A DNA stretch of 64,000 bases from Oscillospiraceae bacterium (GCA_020025575.1 JAHHRW010000001.1:62001-126000), one strand, 5' to 3'; counted from the stretch's first letter, positions 24,622-33,214 are shown. Made by a program: numbers and translations. The notes: generated from the sequence alone by a model not told the origin.

Positions 24622-25188
24622 ATGCTTGATTGGGAAAATCTGGAACAGCTCTGTAATCGTTGTAATAAGTGTGGCCTTTGCCAGACCAGACACAATGTTG
24701 TATTTGGTGTCGGCCCTAGAGATGCGGATGTGATGTTTATCGGAGAGGGGCCGGGAGAGCAGGAGGATCTGCGTGGAGAACCATTTGTAGGGCCTGCTGG
24801 TAAATTCTTGGACGATATGCTTTCTATTATCGATTTGGGACGTCAGAACTGCTATATTGGAAATATTGTAAAGTGTCGCCCACCTAAAAATCGCGACCCT
24901 CTTGAAACGGAGCAGGATGCATGCATTGGATATTTGCGAAACCAGGTTGCGCTGATTCAACCGAAAATCATCGTCTGTTTGGGTAGAATTGCAGCGCAAA
25001 AGCTGATTGATCCAGAGTTCCGGATTACCCGTCAACATGGCAGCTGGATTGAAAAAAATGGAATTTGGATGAGCGCTACATATCACCCCTCAGCACTGCT
25101 CCGAGATGCATCCAAGAGACCGGATGCATTCCATGATTTGATTTCTCTGCGTGGAAAAATCCAAGAAATTGGTGCAAAAGTATCATAA
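24622..25188 (+). CDS. Uracil-DNA glycosylase, family 4 (iron-sulfur type)
   Basis: A 188-residue DNA repair enzyme that removes uracil. The N terminus has a cysteine cluster (C11, C14, C17, C20), 'FIGEGPGEQEDLRGEPFVG' is the active-site motif, and 'CRPPKNRDPLETEQDAC' contributes the remaining Fe-S cysteines; 'TYHPSALLR' is motif 2. It is co-transcribed with the carboxypeptidase gene (two-base gap) and ends at the bidirectional terminator 25189-25223. Confidence 0.93.
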   Translation: MLDWENLEQLCNRCNKCGLCQTRHNVVFGVGPRDADVMFIGEGPGEQEDLRGEPFVGPAGKFLDDMLSIIDLGRQNCYIGNIVKCRPPKNRDPLETEQDACIGYLRNQVALIQPKIIVCLGRIAAQKLIDPEFRITRQHGSWIEKNGIWMSATYHPSALLRDASKRPDAFHDLISLRGKIQEIGAKVS

Positions 25189-25223
25189 AAATCCCCTGCT
25201 TTCAGTTTGAAAGCAGGGGATTT
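25189..25223. terminator. Bidirectional terminator between converging operons
   Basis: A 15-bp perfect stem with a 5-base loop and T-runs on both strands. It serves the glycosylase operon and the converging unknown operon 25224-26208. Confidence 0.93.
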
Positions 25224-25610
25224 TTATAGGAGAAAGTACAGTGCAAGAGTAAGCATAGGGGATAACCCGTCACAATCCTCATCCCGATTCATTAACATGA
25301 TCAATAGAATAATCAAAAGATCATCTGTGTCAATTTCTCTTGGAAGAAGTCCTTTTAGAAAAGAGAAAATTCCTGTCCCACCCCTTTGTTCCGGATGCAT
25401 TTGCACGGGCGGGCAATGATGCAATGATTCGCCGCAAGACTTCGTGTGGGGCGGTTCACATGGTTCTGGGGCTGGTTCCGGCTGAGAATATTGGGGTGGT
25501 GGTTTCGGAGTAGGGATTGGGGGCCTGTTATATTGGGACATGTGTGGTTGTTCGGGCATACTGCTGCGCCGATAGGAGCCATCTGACTGAGGTATATAAT
25601 GATTATACAT
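25224..25610 (-). CDS. Proline-rich protein of unknown function with hydrophobic C terminus
   Basis: 128 residues. The first two thirds are disordered and rich in Pro, Gln, Ser and His; the end (about 80-128) has 'FSFLKGLLPREIDTDDLLIILLIMLMNRDEDCDG' in parts, a short amphipathic or membrane-associated region followed by an acidic break and another hydrophobic stretch. Similar small Clostridia proteins with 'DLLLLLILLLLF'-type ends are remembered but unnamed. It is the last gene of a three-gene operon, six bases after the middle gene. Function is unknown; membrane association is inferred from the C terminus. Confidence 0.65.
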   Translation of the reverse strand: MYNHYIPQSDGSYRRSSMPEQPHMSQYNRPPIPTPKPPPQYSQPEPAPEPCEPPHTKSCGESLHHCPPVQMHPEQRGGTGIFSFLKGLLPREIDTDDLLIILLIMLMNRDEDCDGLSPMLTLALYFLL

Positions 25611-25616
25611 TGCATA

Positions 25617-25982
25617 TCACCTGCCGGTATTTTGATTTTTCCCCAATGCTGACGATGCATACTTTGCAATTTTTGCAGCCTGCATTGCCTTTTCCAGTTT
25701 CTGAATCCTGTCAGATGGAAGATAGCCCTGCAGTGCACGAATGAGATTGCGTTGTTTTGCGTCGATTTGTGTTTTACTCAGCATTTCCATCATGCCTTGC
25801 ATAGCGGCAGGATTGAATGGCATGGATGGATTTTGCTGTGGCTGCTGGGGAGCCTGCTGCTGAGGCGGCGGGGGTGGGGGACTTTGTCCCTGTTGATTTA
25901 ATGCGCCAGCGATGGACATGATTTGGTTCATAATCTCCGGATTTCCCAGAATTGAATTTAACTTGTCATCAAATTCCGCCAT
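25617..25982 (-). CDS. Q/P-rich linker protein of unknown function
   Basis: 121 residues. An N-terminal helical part ('KLNSILGNPEIMNQIMSIA'), a Gln/Pro-rich linker of about 30 residues, and a C-terminal basic helical part ('RNLIRALQGYLPSDRIQKLEKAMQAAKIAKYA', as short pieces of a 35-residue block). No signal peptide or membrane segment. Its start overlaps the end of the upstream gene by 14 bases, showing translational coupling. Function unknown. Confidence 0.7.
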   Translation of the reverse strand: MAEFDDKLNSILGNPEIMNQIMSIAGALNQQGQSPPPPPPQQQAPQQPQQNPSMPFNPAAMQGMMEMLSKTQIDAKQRNLIRALQGYLPSDRIQKLEKAMQAAKIAKYASSALGKNQNTGR

Positions 25983-26208
25983 GTTGCTCCCTCAATTGCT
26001 GTGTCAAATTCTGAACCTGTTCGTCTTTTAACAGGGGAGACAGCAGTGCCTTAGCCCCCTCTGTGTCCCCGTTGGCGGCCAATTGTGCAGCTGCCTCTAT
26101 GGTGGAAGAATCCAACTGCTGCAACCTTGCGATTAATGCCTGTGTTTGTGGTTGACGGAGCATTTTCATCCATTCAGCGGATGAAAAATCATTGTTTTTA
26201 TTCATCAT
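25969..26208 (-). CDS. Small helical protein of unknown function, first gene of a conserved-looking trio
   Basis: 79 residues with an N-terminal 'SSAEWMKMLRQPQTQALIARLQQLD' region (in parts) and a helical C terminus rich in Ala, Leu and Gln. It opens the three-gene operon 26208-25224; GGAGG seven bases before the double ATG supports the start. The three proteins share helical, Gln-rich composition with short 'NP'/'QP' segments, as if they were parts of one complex. No domain is recognised. Confidence 0.7.
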   Translation of the reverse strand: MMNKNNDFSSAEWMKMLRQPQTQALIARLQQLDSSTIEAAAQLAANGDTEGAKALLSPLLKDEQVQNLTQQLREQHGGI

Positions 26209-26232
26209 ATTATTGCCTCCAGTTTCGATGCT

Positions 26233-26241
26233 TGCTATAAT
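26233..26241 (+). promoter_or_regulatory. Extended -10 promoter of the phosphoesterase gene
   Basis: TGCTATAAT (TGn plus TATAAT 26236-26241) lies 45 bases before the ATG; the -35 region is poor. Confidence 0.5.
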
Positions 26242-26286
26242 AGAAAAATCAGTATGGCTTTGTAATTGATAGAAAGTAGGTGCGCT

Positions 26287-26784
26287 ATGCGTGTTTTGGT
26301 TCTTTCGGACTCACATTCCGGGTTTTCGTTCATGCGAAGATGTGTGAAAGCGTTACAGCCGGATGTCATGATTCATTTGGGGGATTATTTTGATGATGGT
26401 TTGGCTCTGCATGAAGATTTTCCGCAGATTCCATTCTTCCAGGTTCCGGGGAATTGCGATGCTTGCCGTGTACCAATGTCTGCCCAGGAGATTCTGCTCC
26501 AGAGTATCGGTGAAGTCCGGTTTTATATGACCCATGGGCATCTTCACAATGTGAAGAGTGGTACAGGAAGACTTTTGGCAGCTGCCAGAGTCAGCAAATG
26601 TGATGCGGTGCTGTATGGCCATACCCATCGGGCTGAATGCTACCAAGATGAATCCGGACTATGGGTGATGAACCCCGGCAGCTGTGGATACTATGGCGGC
26701 AGTGCAGGCCTTATTGAGATATCGGATGGCCGGATAGGACTTTGCCGTATCATCCACGAAGAGGATTTGTCTGGGAACGTGTGA
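26287..26784 (+). CDS. Metallophosphoesterase, YfcE/MJ0936 type
   Basis: A 165-residue two-metal phosphodiesterase. The motifs are in order: 'SDSH' (DxH), 'HLGDYFDD' (GD), 'VPGNCD' (GNxD variant: GNCD), 'THGH' and 'YGHTHRAE' (GHTH). The family hydrolyses phosphodiesters such as bis-pNPP; the natural substrate is usually unknown. ATG 26287 is chosen because the beta strand 'MRVLVLSDSH' begins there. It is a single gene between the unknown operon and a small membrane protein gene. Confidence 0.92.
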   Translation: MRVLVLSDSHSGFSFMRRCVKALQPDVMIHLGDYFDDGLALHEDFPQIPFFQVPGNCDACRVPMSAQEILLQSIGEVRFYMTHGHLHNVKSGTGRLLAAARVSKCDAVLYGHTHRAECYQDESGLWVMNPGSCGYYGGSAGLIEISDGRIGLCRIIHEEDLSGNV

Positions 26785-26842
26785 ACACTCTTTCTGTGTG
26801 TTATGTTCCCATTATATGTTCCGAAGGTTAAAAAATGACCGG

Positions 26843-27007
26843 CTAGAACATCGTGATTAAAATGGATAATACAGTTACAATGCCCATCGTGCTGACAGTG
26901 CATAGGATGATGTCTGTGATTCGGCTCCAGAAGTATTTTGGGTCTGCGACATTGGGATAGCGGCAGGCTCTGGTGGTTCGCTGGTGTGTGTTTCGGATTG
27001 CTTTCAT
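26843..27007 (-). CDS. Small membrane protein (54 residues)
   Basis: ATG 27007 follows AGGAGG at a good distance. The first 30 residues are basic and polar ('MKAIRNTHQRTTRACRYPN' region), followed by a single membrane helix (about 32-54, 'DIILCTVSTMGIVTVL'). Upstream in-frame codons to 27151 have no ribosome binding site, so the short form is preferred. Function unknown. It lies alone on the minus strand, with the next plus-strand promoter starting about 110 bases away. Confidence 0.6.
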   Translation of the reverse strand: MKAIRNTHQRTTRACRYPNVADPKYFWSRITDIILCTVSTMGIVTVLSILITMF

Positions 27008-27117
27008 GTTACAGTACCTCCTAATTGATGTTGGAGATAGTATATAAAAACAAATGTACGAAAACGTGGACATCATTGCAACCACATTAAAAGTTTTTGC
27101 ATACAACTGCTGCACAC

Positions 27118-27146
27118 TTGCAACAGGAATGAAATTGTGGTAAAAT
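27118..27146 (+). promoter_or_regulatory. Promoter of the membrane-protein pair 27179-28513
   Basis: TTGCAA (27118-27123) and TAAAAT (27141-27146), 17-base spacer, 33 bases before the ATG at 27179. Confidence 0.6.
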
Positions 27147-27178
27147 GACACAAAATATGGGAATATCGGAGGTTGTTT

Positions 27179-27598
27179 ATGCGTAATATGGGACAGTGGT
27201 CAACAAAATGGAATCAGTTGACAGAGAAGGTGCAGCCTAGTATTGCATCAGCTGGACGGATTTGTCATAAAACAGGGAATGTTCTGAATTTAATTGGCAT
27301 TTGGACCTGGAAATTGCGGAAAGTCATTATGGCAATCCCAATTATTTTGCTTTCCATCTACATCGCCCGCTTAAATCATAATATGCTCCCAGATATGGTT
27401 GGAATTAATTTACAGCTTACTGGGGAATACGCCAGAATGGTTTCAAAAAACCTAGCGGTGTATGGTCCATTGGCATTAACAGGTGCCTGCATGCTTATGA
27501 TGATGCTTTCACGGAAGACATTATATCCATGGCTGATCTGCCTGTTTAGCCTTGCACTTCCAATCCTGATTCTGATTACAAACATCTTTCCCGGGTGA
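27179..27598 (+). CDS. Membrane protein of unknown function (three membrane segments)
   Basis: 139 residues. A polar N-terminal segment (about 1-48) is followed by three hydrophobic helices (about 50-65, 93-110, 117-137). 'RKVIMAIPIILLSIYIARLNHNMLPDMVGINLQ' is the most distinctive region, in parts. ATG 27179 with CGGAGG six bases upstream is preferred over TTG 27173. No family is recognised. It shares a transcript, broken by a terminator hairpin, with the next membrane protein. Confidence 0.7.
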   Translation: MRNMGQWSTKWNQLTEKVQPSIASAGRICHKTGNVLNLIGIWTWKLRKVIMAIPIILLSIYIARLNHNMLPDMVGINLQLTGEYARMVSKNLAVYGPLALTGACMLMMMLSRKTLYPWLICLFSLALPILILITNIFPG

Positions 27599-27603
27599 GG
27601 GTC

Positions 27604-27634
27604 AACTTGCCGTCTTTTGACGGCAAGTTTTATT
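27604..27634 (+). terminator. Terminator between two membrane-protein genes
   Basis: AACTTGCCGTC pairs with GACGGCAAGTT around a TTTT loop, followed by TTTATTC. It ends six bases after the 27179 gene and may only attenuate read-through into the next gene. Confidence 0.7.
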
Positions 27635-27658
27635 CTGGAAACCAAAGGAGGTAGGTCT

Positions 27659-28513
27659 ATGGAGAAAAGTCATAAGAAGTTGATTCCCAACGAATCCTGC
27701 CAACCATCCCACAATAAGAAACTCGTTTTGACAGTTTATGTAACCTTAAGAGTGCTTGTCGTAATGGTCATGATCGCCCAGCTGTTGAATGGAAATTACG
27801 AAAATGTATATATTTGCGTTTTGACACTGTTTTTATTTATAATTCCGTCTATTGCAGAACGGAAGCTGCGGGTGGATCTGCCGGACACATTGGAAATTAT
27901 TATCCTGATTTTTATTTTTTCTGCGGAAATTTTGGGTGAAATCAAGGAGTATTATTTGGCCTTCCCGTTTTGGGATACATTGCTGCACACTGTTAATGGC
28001 TTTCTATTCGCGGCAATCGGCTTTTCGCTGGTAAATATTCTAAATGAAGATAAACGGGTATCGCTGACATTAGCGCCCCTGTATATGGCCCTGACCGCAT
28101 TTTGTTTTTCTATGACCATCGGTGTCTTGTGGGAGTTCTTTGAATGGGGGATGGATTCATGGTTTGGTGCGGATATGCAGAAAGATACCATTGTGACTGC
28201 GTTTAATTCTGTAACCCTTGATCCTGGCGGGCACAACATTCCATACCACGTGCGCAATATTTCTGATACGTTTTTGCTGTATTCTGATGGCTCCTTTACG
28301 AAATTGGGATTGGGCGGCTATCTTGATCTGGGTTTGCAGGATACCATGATGGATTTGCTTGTTAATTTGATTGGCGCAGTTGTTTTCTCATTCATTGGTT
28401 ATTTTTATGTAAAGACCAAAGGGAAAGGTAAAATCGCAAATCAGTTTATCCCCATTGCTCTGGATCAAGAAAATACGCAGAAAGAAATCATTGCACAAGA
28501 GGATAAGCAGTAG
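27659..28513 (+). CDS. DUF2238/YjdF-like integral membrane protein
   Basis: 284 residues with about seven membrane helices. 'FPFWDTLLHTVNGFLFAAIGF' and 'GVLWEFFEWGMD ... LQDTMMDLLVNLIGA' fit the DUF2238 (YjdF) family, whose function is unknown. ATG 27659 is set by AAAGGAGGT just upstream. A long polar loop (about 175-220) between helices includes 'DPGGHNIPYHVRN'. The gene lies just before a Bce-type module but ends with its own hairpin, so a functional link is not shown. Confidence 0.75.
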   Translation: MEKSHKKLIPNESCQPSHNKKLVLTVYVTLRVLVVMVMIAQLLNGNYENVYICVLTLFLFIIPSIAERKLRVDLPDTLEIIILIFIFSAEILGEIKEYYLAFPFWDTLLHTVNGFLFAAIGFSLVNILNEDKRVSLTLAPLYMALTAFCFSMTIGVLWEFFEWGMDSWFGADMQKDTIVTAFNSVTLDPGGHNIPYHVRNISDTFLLYSDGSFTKLGLGGYLDLGLQDTMMDLLVNLIGAVVFSFIGYFYVKTKGKGKIANQFIPIALDQENTQKEIIAQEDKQ

Positions 28514-28517
28514 TGAT

Positions 28518-28549
28518 ACAGCCGGTGGTGATTCGTCACGACCGGCTGT
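28518..28549 (+). terminator. Terminator before the Bce-type module
   Basis: ACAGCCGGT pairs with ACCGGCTGT and encloses an inner GTGA/TCAC stem; weak T-run after. Confidence 0.7.
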
Positions 28550-28568
28550 TTATGTAACTGAGGGACTG

Positions 28569-28596
28569 TTGACAAGTACCCTTGTAAATGTAATAT
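28569..28596 (+). promoter_or_regulatory. Promoter of the Bce-type regulator-kinase genes
   Basis: Perfect TTGACA (28569-28574) with TAATAT (28591-28596), 16-base spacer, 41 bases before the ATG at 28637. Confidence 0.75.
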
Positions 28597-28636
28597 GAGA
28601 TTCGCGAAAAATACATTGTGGAAACGAGGAAGAGTT

Positions 28637-29311
28637 ATGTACCGATTGCTGATTGTGGAAGATGATCAAGGAATTGCAGAGGCGGCAAAGGAGCAGGCGG
28701 AAATGTGGGAGCTGCAGGTTCACTGCATCCGAAATTTTCGCAATATCATGACGGAATTTGCAGAATTTGATCCACACATCGTCCTTATGGATATTGGTTT
28801 GCCTTTTTTTAATGGATATCATTGGTGCAATGAAATCCGAAAGGTATCGAAAGTGCCGATTATTTTTATTTCCTCTGCATCGGATAATATGAACATTGTG
28901 ATGGCGATGAACATGGGCGGCGATGATTTTATTGCCAAACCCTTTGATCAGAGCGTCCTGATGGCGAAGGTTCAGGCGATGCTGCGCAGAACCTATGATT
29001 TTGCATCAGCTGTGCCGGTGCTTGAGCACCGTGGCGCACTGCTCAATACGGGGGACAATTCACTCACCTATCAGGATGAAAAAATTCCCCTGAGTAAAAA
29101 TGAGTACCGTATTTTGCTGATTTTGCTGCAAAACAAGGGGAAAGTGGTCAGCCGAGAAAAACTAATGGAGCAGCTATGGGAGTCAGACAGCTTTGTAGAC
29201 GAAAATACACTTTCCGTAAACGTAAACCGGCTCCGCAAAAAACTGGATGCATCCGGATTGGGGGAATTTATTACAACCAAATTCGGTGTCGGGTATGTGG
29301 TACTGGATTGA
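28637..29311 (+). CDS. Bce-type response regulator (OmpR family)
   Basis: 224 residues: receiver domain with 'IVEDDQG' and the phospho-acceptor Asp in 'IVLMDIGLPFFNGYHWCNEIR' (in parts), 'IAKPF', then a winged helix ending 'FITTKFGVGYVVLD'. 'DIGLPFFNG' is typical of BceR/GraR regulators that control peptide-resistance transporters. ATG 28637 is chosen over an upstream ATG (28595), which overlaps the -10 box of the promoter at 28569-28596. It is followed by the kinase after 16 bases. Confidence 0.92.
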   Translation: MYRLLIVEDDQGIAEAAKEQAEMWELQVHCIRNFRNIMTEFAEFDPHIVLMDIGLPFFNGYHWCNEIRKVSKVPIIFISSASDNMNIVMAMNMGGDDFIAKPFDQSVLMAKVQAMLRRTYDFASAVPVLEHRGALLNTGDNSLTYQDEKIPLSKNEYRILLILLQNKGKVVSREKLMEQLWESDSFVDENTLSVNVNRLRKKLDASGLGEFITTKFGVGYVVLD

Positions 29312-29327
29312 CAGAAGGGAATGGAAA

Positions 29328-30317
29328 ATGAATCTATTTTTTCAATACATCAAACAGCGACGGCAGACCTTTTTTGTGGGGGTTGCATTTCTAGTTATTT
29401 TTTTGATCTCTTTTATGCTATACCGTCTGCCCCTGGAGGCAATCTGGTATCCTGTGATGCTATGCACCCTGATTGGGATTGTCCTGTTGTTTTTGGACTT
29501 TCGACGGGTAAAGGCGAAACACAAAAAGCTGGCGTGCATTCACTGTGTGACCGATGCGGCTATCAATTCTTTCCCGGTAGTAGACGGCGTGGAAGATCAG
29601 GATTATCAGAAGATCATCGATTTACTCTGTCAGGAACAGATGGCTTTTCAGGCATCTATGAATCAACGCTTTACAGACATGGTGGACTATTATACAGTCT
29701 GGGCACATCAAATCAAAACGCCCATTGCATCTATGCGACTTCATCTTCAAAATGAGGATTCTGCACTCTCAAGAAAGCTGATGTCGGATTTGTTCCGCAT
29801 TGAACAGTATGTTGAGATGGTTCTCATGTTCCTGAAATTGGACTCAGAAAGCAATGACTATCTCATCAAAGAATACGATTTGGATTCCATTATCAGGCAG
29901 GCAGTCAAGAAATTTGCAGGTGAGTTTATTAATCGAAAACTTCAATTACATTATGAGCCTGTAAATACCAAGGTAATTACAGATGAAAAATGGTTATCCT
30001 TTGTTATCGAGCAGGTGCTATCCAATGCGCTAAAATATACACCATCCGGCAGTATCACCATTTCGATGGAGCCGGAAAAGATGCTGTGTATTCGAGATAC
30101 CGGCATTGGGATTGCCCCAGAGGATTTGCCCCGTATCTTTGAAAATGGATATACCGGCTACAACGGCAGAGTGGACAAAACGGCCAGCGGAATTGGTCTT
30201 TCCCTCTGCAAGCGGATTTGCTCCAATCTGGGTCACGGGATCAAGGCTCAGTCGGTTGTGGATGAAGGCACCTGTATTACCATCGATCTTGCACAGAGAA
30301 ATTTGAAGGTAGAATAA
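29328..30317 (+). CDS. Bce-type intramembrane-sensing histidine kinase
   Basis: 329 residues. Two membrane helices (about 12-30 and 33-52) with almost no outside loop, so it cannot sense ligand by itself and takes its signal from the transporter, as known for BceS. His127 in 'VWAHQIKTPIAS' is the phospho-acceptor; 'NALKYT', 'DTGIGI', 'GYTGYNGR' and 'ASGIGLSLCK' form the ATPase. ATG 29328 follows AGAAGGGA. Sits between its regulator and the transporter genes, the standard Bce order. Confidence 0.93.
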   Translation: MNLFFQYIKQRRQTFFVGVAFLVIFLISFMLYRLPLEAIWYPVMLCTLIGIVLLFLDFRRVKAKHKKLACIHCVTDAAINSFPVVDGVEDQDYQKIIDLLCQEQMAFQASMNQRFTDMVDYYTVWAHQIKTPIASMRLHLQNEDSALSRKLMSDLFRIEQYVEMVLMFLKLDSESNDYLIKEYDLDSIIRQAVKKFAGEFINRKLQLHYEPVNTKVITDEKWLSFVIEQVLSNALKYTPSGSITISMEPEKMLCIRDTGIGIAPEDLPRIFENGYTGYNGRVDKTASGIGLSLCKRICSNLGHGIKAQSVVDEGTCITIDLAQRNLKVE

Positions 30318-30321
30318 CTTC

Positions 30322-30335
30322 TTACAGAACTGTTA
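30322..30335 (+). promoter_or_regulatory. Candidate BceR-type operator of the transporter genes
   Basis: TTACA-GAAC-TGTTA. The published BceR motif is TNACA-N4-TGTAA; the second half-site differs in one base. It lies 56 bases upstream of the -10 box of the transporter promoter, a suitable place for an activator. Confidence 0.65.
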
Positions 30336-30342
30336 GATTTCT

Positions 30343-30385
30343 AGGGGGATTTGTAAGCCAATTCTATGGCGGTGCAAGTCCCCCT
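30343..30385 (+). repeat. Inverted repeat between the operator and -10 box
   Basis: AGGGGGA (30343-30349) and TCCCCCT (30379-30385) flank a 29-base spacer. The left arm lies just after the operator, and the right arm ends six bases before TATAAT. Could be a kinase-gene 3' hairpin or part of the promoter architecture. Confidence 0.5.
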
Positions 30386-30390
30386 TTTGC

Positions 30391-30396
30391 TATAAT
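30391..30396 (+). promoter_or_regulatory. -10 box of the Bce-type transporter promoter, without a -35 box
   Basis: TATAAT with a GGCGGT-like, non-consensus -35 position (30368-30373), as expected for a promoter that needs an activator. The ATG of the ATPase gene is 33 bases downstream. Confidence 0.6.
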
Positions 30397-30428
30397 GACC
30401 ACAGAAATTCCAAAGGAGGATTTGGGTT

Positions 30429-31193
30429 ATGAGTATATTGGAAGTAAATGGTGTCAGAAAAATCTATACCACCCGTTTTGGCGGAAATAAGGTAGAGGCA
30501 CTGCGGAATGTAACCTTTCAGGTGGAACAGGGAGAGTATGTGGCAATCATGGGAGAATCTGGTTCTGGTAAGACCACCTTGCTGAATATTTTGGCGGCAT
30601 TGGATAAACCCACCGGAGGCAGAGTCATACTGGATGGGCAGGATCTTTCTCAGGTAAAGGACAGTCAGATCACTGCTTTCCGCCGGGACAATTTGGGATT
30701 TGTATTTCAGGAGTTTAATCTGCTGGATACCTTTACCATCGAAGATAATATCTATTTGCCCCTGGTACTTGCAGGAAAATCCTATCAGGAAATAAACCAG
30801 AAATTGCAGCCCATTGCAGCAAAGCTGGGGATTACACAACTTTTGAAGAAATATCCCTATGAAGTTTCCGGCGGACAAAAGCAGAGAGCGGCTGTGGCAC
30901 GAGCCATTATTACAGACCCTAAGTTGGTCTTGGCGGATGAACCAACCGGTGCGCTGGACTCAAAAGCCACCGATGAGCTTTTACAGATGTTCAGCCAGAT
31001 CAATCAGGACGGTCGTACCATCTTAATGGTGACGCACTCTGTCAAGGCGGCAAGCCACGCCAGCCGAGTCCTGTTCATCAAGGATGGTGAGGTGTTCCAT
31101 CAGATTTATCGTGGAAACAGCAGCGACGAACAGATGTACCAAAAGATTTCAGACACGCTGACTTTGCTGGCGACAGGTGGTGATCGGAAATGA
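30429..31193 (+). CDS. Bce-type ABC transporter ATP-binding subunit
   Basis: 254 residues. Walker A 'GESGSGKTTLLN', signature 'VSGGQKQRAAVARA', Walker B 'LVLADEPTGALD' and H-loop 'VTHS'. This is the MacB/LolD-like class used by BceA to power removal of cell-wall antibiotics from their lipid targets. AAAGGAGG precedes the ATG. Overlaps the permease start by 4 bases (ATGA), so the two are made together. Confidence 0.95.
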   Translation: MSILEVNGVRKIYTTRFGGNKVEALRNVTFQVEQGEYVAIMGESGSGKTTLLNILAALDKPTGGRVILDGQDLSQVKDSQITAFRRDNLGFVFQEFNLLDTFTIEDNIYLPLVLAGKSYQEINQKLQPIAAKLGITQLLKKYPYEVSGGQKQRAAVARAIITDPKLVLADEPTGALDSKATDELLQMFSQINQDGRTILMVTHSVKAASHASRVLFIKDGEVFHQIYRGNSSDEQMYQKISDTLTLLATGGDRK

Positions 31194-33214
31194 GAGTCGG
31201 TTTTTATCCAAAGCTTGCCTGGGAAGGCATCCGGAAGAACAAGCGGCTGTATACGCCCTATTTGCTTACCTGTATCGGTATGGTGATGATGTACTACATT
31301 ATCCTGTTCCTTGCAGGCAGTTCTGTAATTCAGCAGCTCCCCGGTGGCATGACCCTTGAGGCATTACTGAATATGGGAAGTTGGGTAATTGCGTTTTTTG
31401 TAATGCTATTTTTATTCTACTCCAACTCTTTCTTGATTCGCCGGCGTAAAAAAGAGTTTGGATTATATAACATCTTGGGTATGGGGAAATGGAACATTAG
31501 TAAAATCCTGTTCTGGGAATCCTTGATTGTTGCAGTGATCGCTCTGGGTGTCGGTCTTGGTTGCGGAATTGCGCTTTCAAAGCTCTTTGAGCTTGCGATG
31601 GCAAATCTAATGTCTGGTAAAATCAGCTATGACTTTACCATTTCCATGGGTGGCATCGGAATGACACTAATCATATTTGGTGTGGTTTTTGGATTGATTT
31701 TACTGAATGCCCTTCGTCAGATCTCTTTGAGTAATCCTGTCGCACTTCTGCGTGGTGGAAATATCGGAGAAAAGCCGCCGAAAGCAAAATGGCTGATGAC
31801 AGTCGCTGGTACAGTGATTTTGGCAGCTGCCTATTATCTTGCAGTGAACCTAGAGGATCCCTCTACCGTGATTATGCTGTTCTTTATTGCGGTTGTGATG
31901 GTGATTGCTGCAACATACCTGTTGTTTATTTCTGGCTCGGTAACACTTTGCCGTATCTTGCAGAAAAATAAGGGCTATTACTACAAAGCGAACCATTTTG
32001 TCAGTGTTTCATCTATGGCTTATCGGATGAATCGAAATGGAACGGGTCTAGCCTCCATCTGCATCCTGCTTACCATGGTACTTGTGATGCTCAGTTCTAC
32101 GGCTGCACTTTTTATCGGGGTAGAGGATAGCCTGCGAACTCGCTACCCGAAAGATATCAATGTAAATCTCAGCAGGTCGAGTATTCAGGCTATTCAGGAA
32201 GAAAATGTGTGTCAATTCCGTGCGGAAATTGACTATCTGCTGGAAACACATGATACAAAGCCTCAGGATATATATGATTACCGTGCGGTTACATCTGCTG
32301 GAATACTGCAAGGGGGCAATCTGTCTGCAGAGGAATCGGCATATACTCTCTCCGTGGATCTGAATCAAACATCTACACTTGTGCTTGCCTATTTTGTGCC
32401 GTTGTCGGACTATAACCGACTGATGGGTGAGAGCCAGACGCTGGAAGAAAATCAGGTCTTGATTTACCCATTCCGCATGGAGTACACTGCACCTACCTTC
32501 CAAATTAACGATGGCGAGGTCTATCAGGTAAAGGCTGTTGTAGACAGTTTTGTTGATAATGGAAATTCTGCAATGACCATATTCCCAACAGTGTTTGTCT
32601 TTGCACCGGATCTGGAGGCTGCGGTTGCACCGATTCAGAAGCTGGCAGACTTTTCAGGAGATCCTATTTTGAATTATGAATGGTACTATGGATTTAATCT
32701 GGATCTGCCGGCGGAGGATCAGGTTTCTATTACCGGAGAAATCAGACAGTTAGCTGCTTTCGAGGGCGCAAACATTGAATCTCTGGAAGGCAACCGGATA
32801 GACTTTTACAGCCTGTTTGGCGGATTGTTTTTCTTAGGAATCATGTTGAGTATTGTATTCTTGACTGCTGCTGTGCAGATTATCTACTACAAGCAGGTTT
32901 CCGAAGGCTATGAAGATCAGGACCGATTTGAAATCATGCAGAAGGTTGGCATGACCAAACGGGATATTCGGAAATCTATCAACTCTCAGATGCTAACGGT
33001 TTTCTTCCTGCCACTGGTGACAGCTGGGATTCACCTGTGCTTTGCATTTCCCATGATTAGCAACATGCTTCGGATGTTTAATCTCTGGAACACGACACTT
33101 CTGATTGAAACAACAGCAGGATGCTTTATCGTCTTCGGATTGTTTTATGCACTGATCTATCGCATTACGTCTAACGCTTACTATACGATCGTCAGTGGTG
33201 CAAAAGAGAATTGA
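31190..33214 (+). CDS. Bce-type ABC transporter permease (FtsX family)
   Basis: 674 residues with ten predicted membrane helices and a large outside domain of about 200 residues between helices 7 and 8 (about 305-510), the arrangement of BceB. Two FtsX-like helix groups ('RRRKKEFGLYNILGMGKWNI' and 'EIMQKVGMTKRDI') flank it. With the intramembrane-sensing kinase it would form a sensory-detoxification complex against peptide antibiotics such as bacitracin-like or lantibiotic compounds. The exact inducer cannot be read from sequence. Confidence 0.93.
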   Translation: MRVGFYPKLAWEGIRKNKRLYTPYLLTCIGMVMMYYIILFLAGSSVIQQLPGGMTLEALLNMGSWVIAFFVMLFLFYSNSFLIRRRKKEFGLYNILGMGKWNISKILFWESLIVAVIALGVGLGCGIALSKLFELAMANLMSGKISYDFTISMGGIGMTLIIFGVVFGLILLNALRQISLSNPVALLRGGNIGEKPPKAKWLMTVAGTVILAAAYYLAVNLEDPSTVIMLFFIAVVMVIAATYLLFISGSVTLCRILQKNKGYYYKANHFVSVSSMAYRMNRNGTGLASICILLTMVLVMLSSTAALFIGVEDSLRTRYPKDINVNLSRSSIQAIQEENVCQFRAEIDYLLETHDTKPQDIYDYRAVTSAGILQGGNLSAEESAYTLSVDLNQTSTLVLAYFVPLSDYNRLMGESQTLEENQVLIYPFRMEYTAPTFQINDGEVYQVKAVVDSFVDNGNSAMTIFPTVFVFAPDLEAAVAPIQKLADFSGDPILNYEWYYGFNLDLPAEDQVSITGEIRQLAAFEGANIESLEGNRIDFYSLFGGLFFLGIMLSIVFLTAAVQIIYYKQVSEGYEDQDRFEIMQKVGMTKRDIRKSINSQMLTVFFLPLVTAGIHLCFAFPMISNMLRMFNLWNTTLLIETTAGCFIVFGLFYALIYRITSNAYYTIVSGAKEN

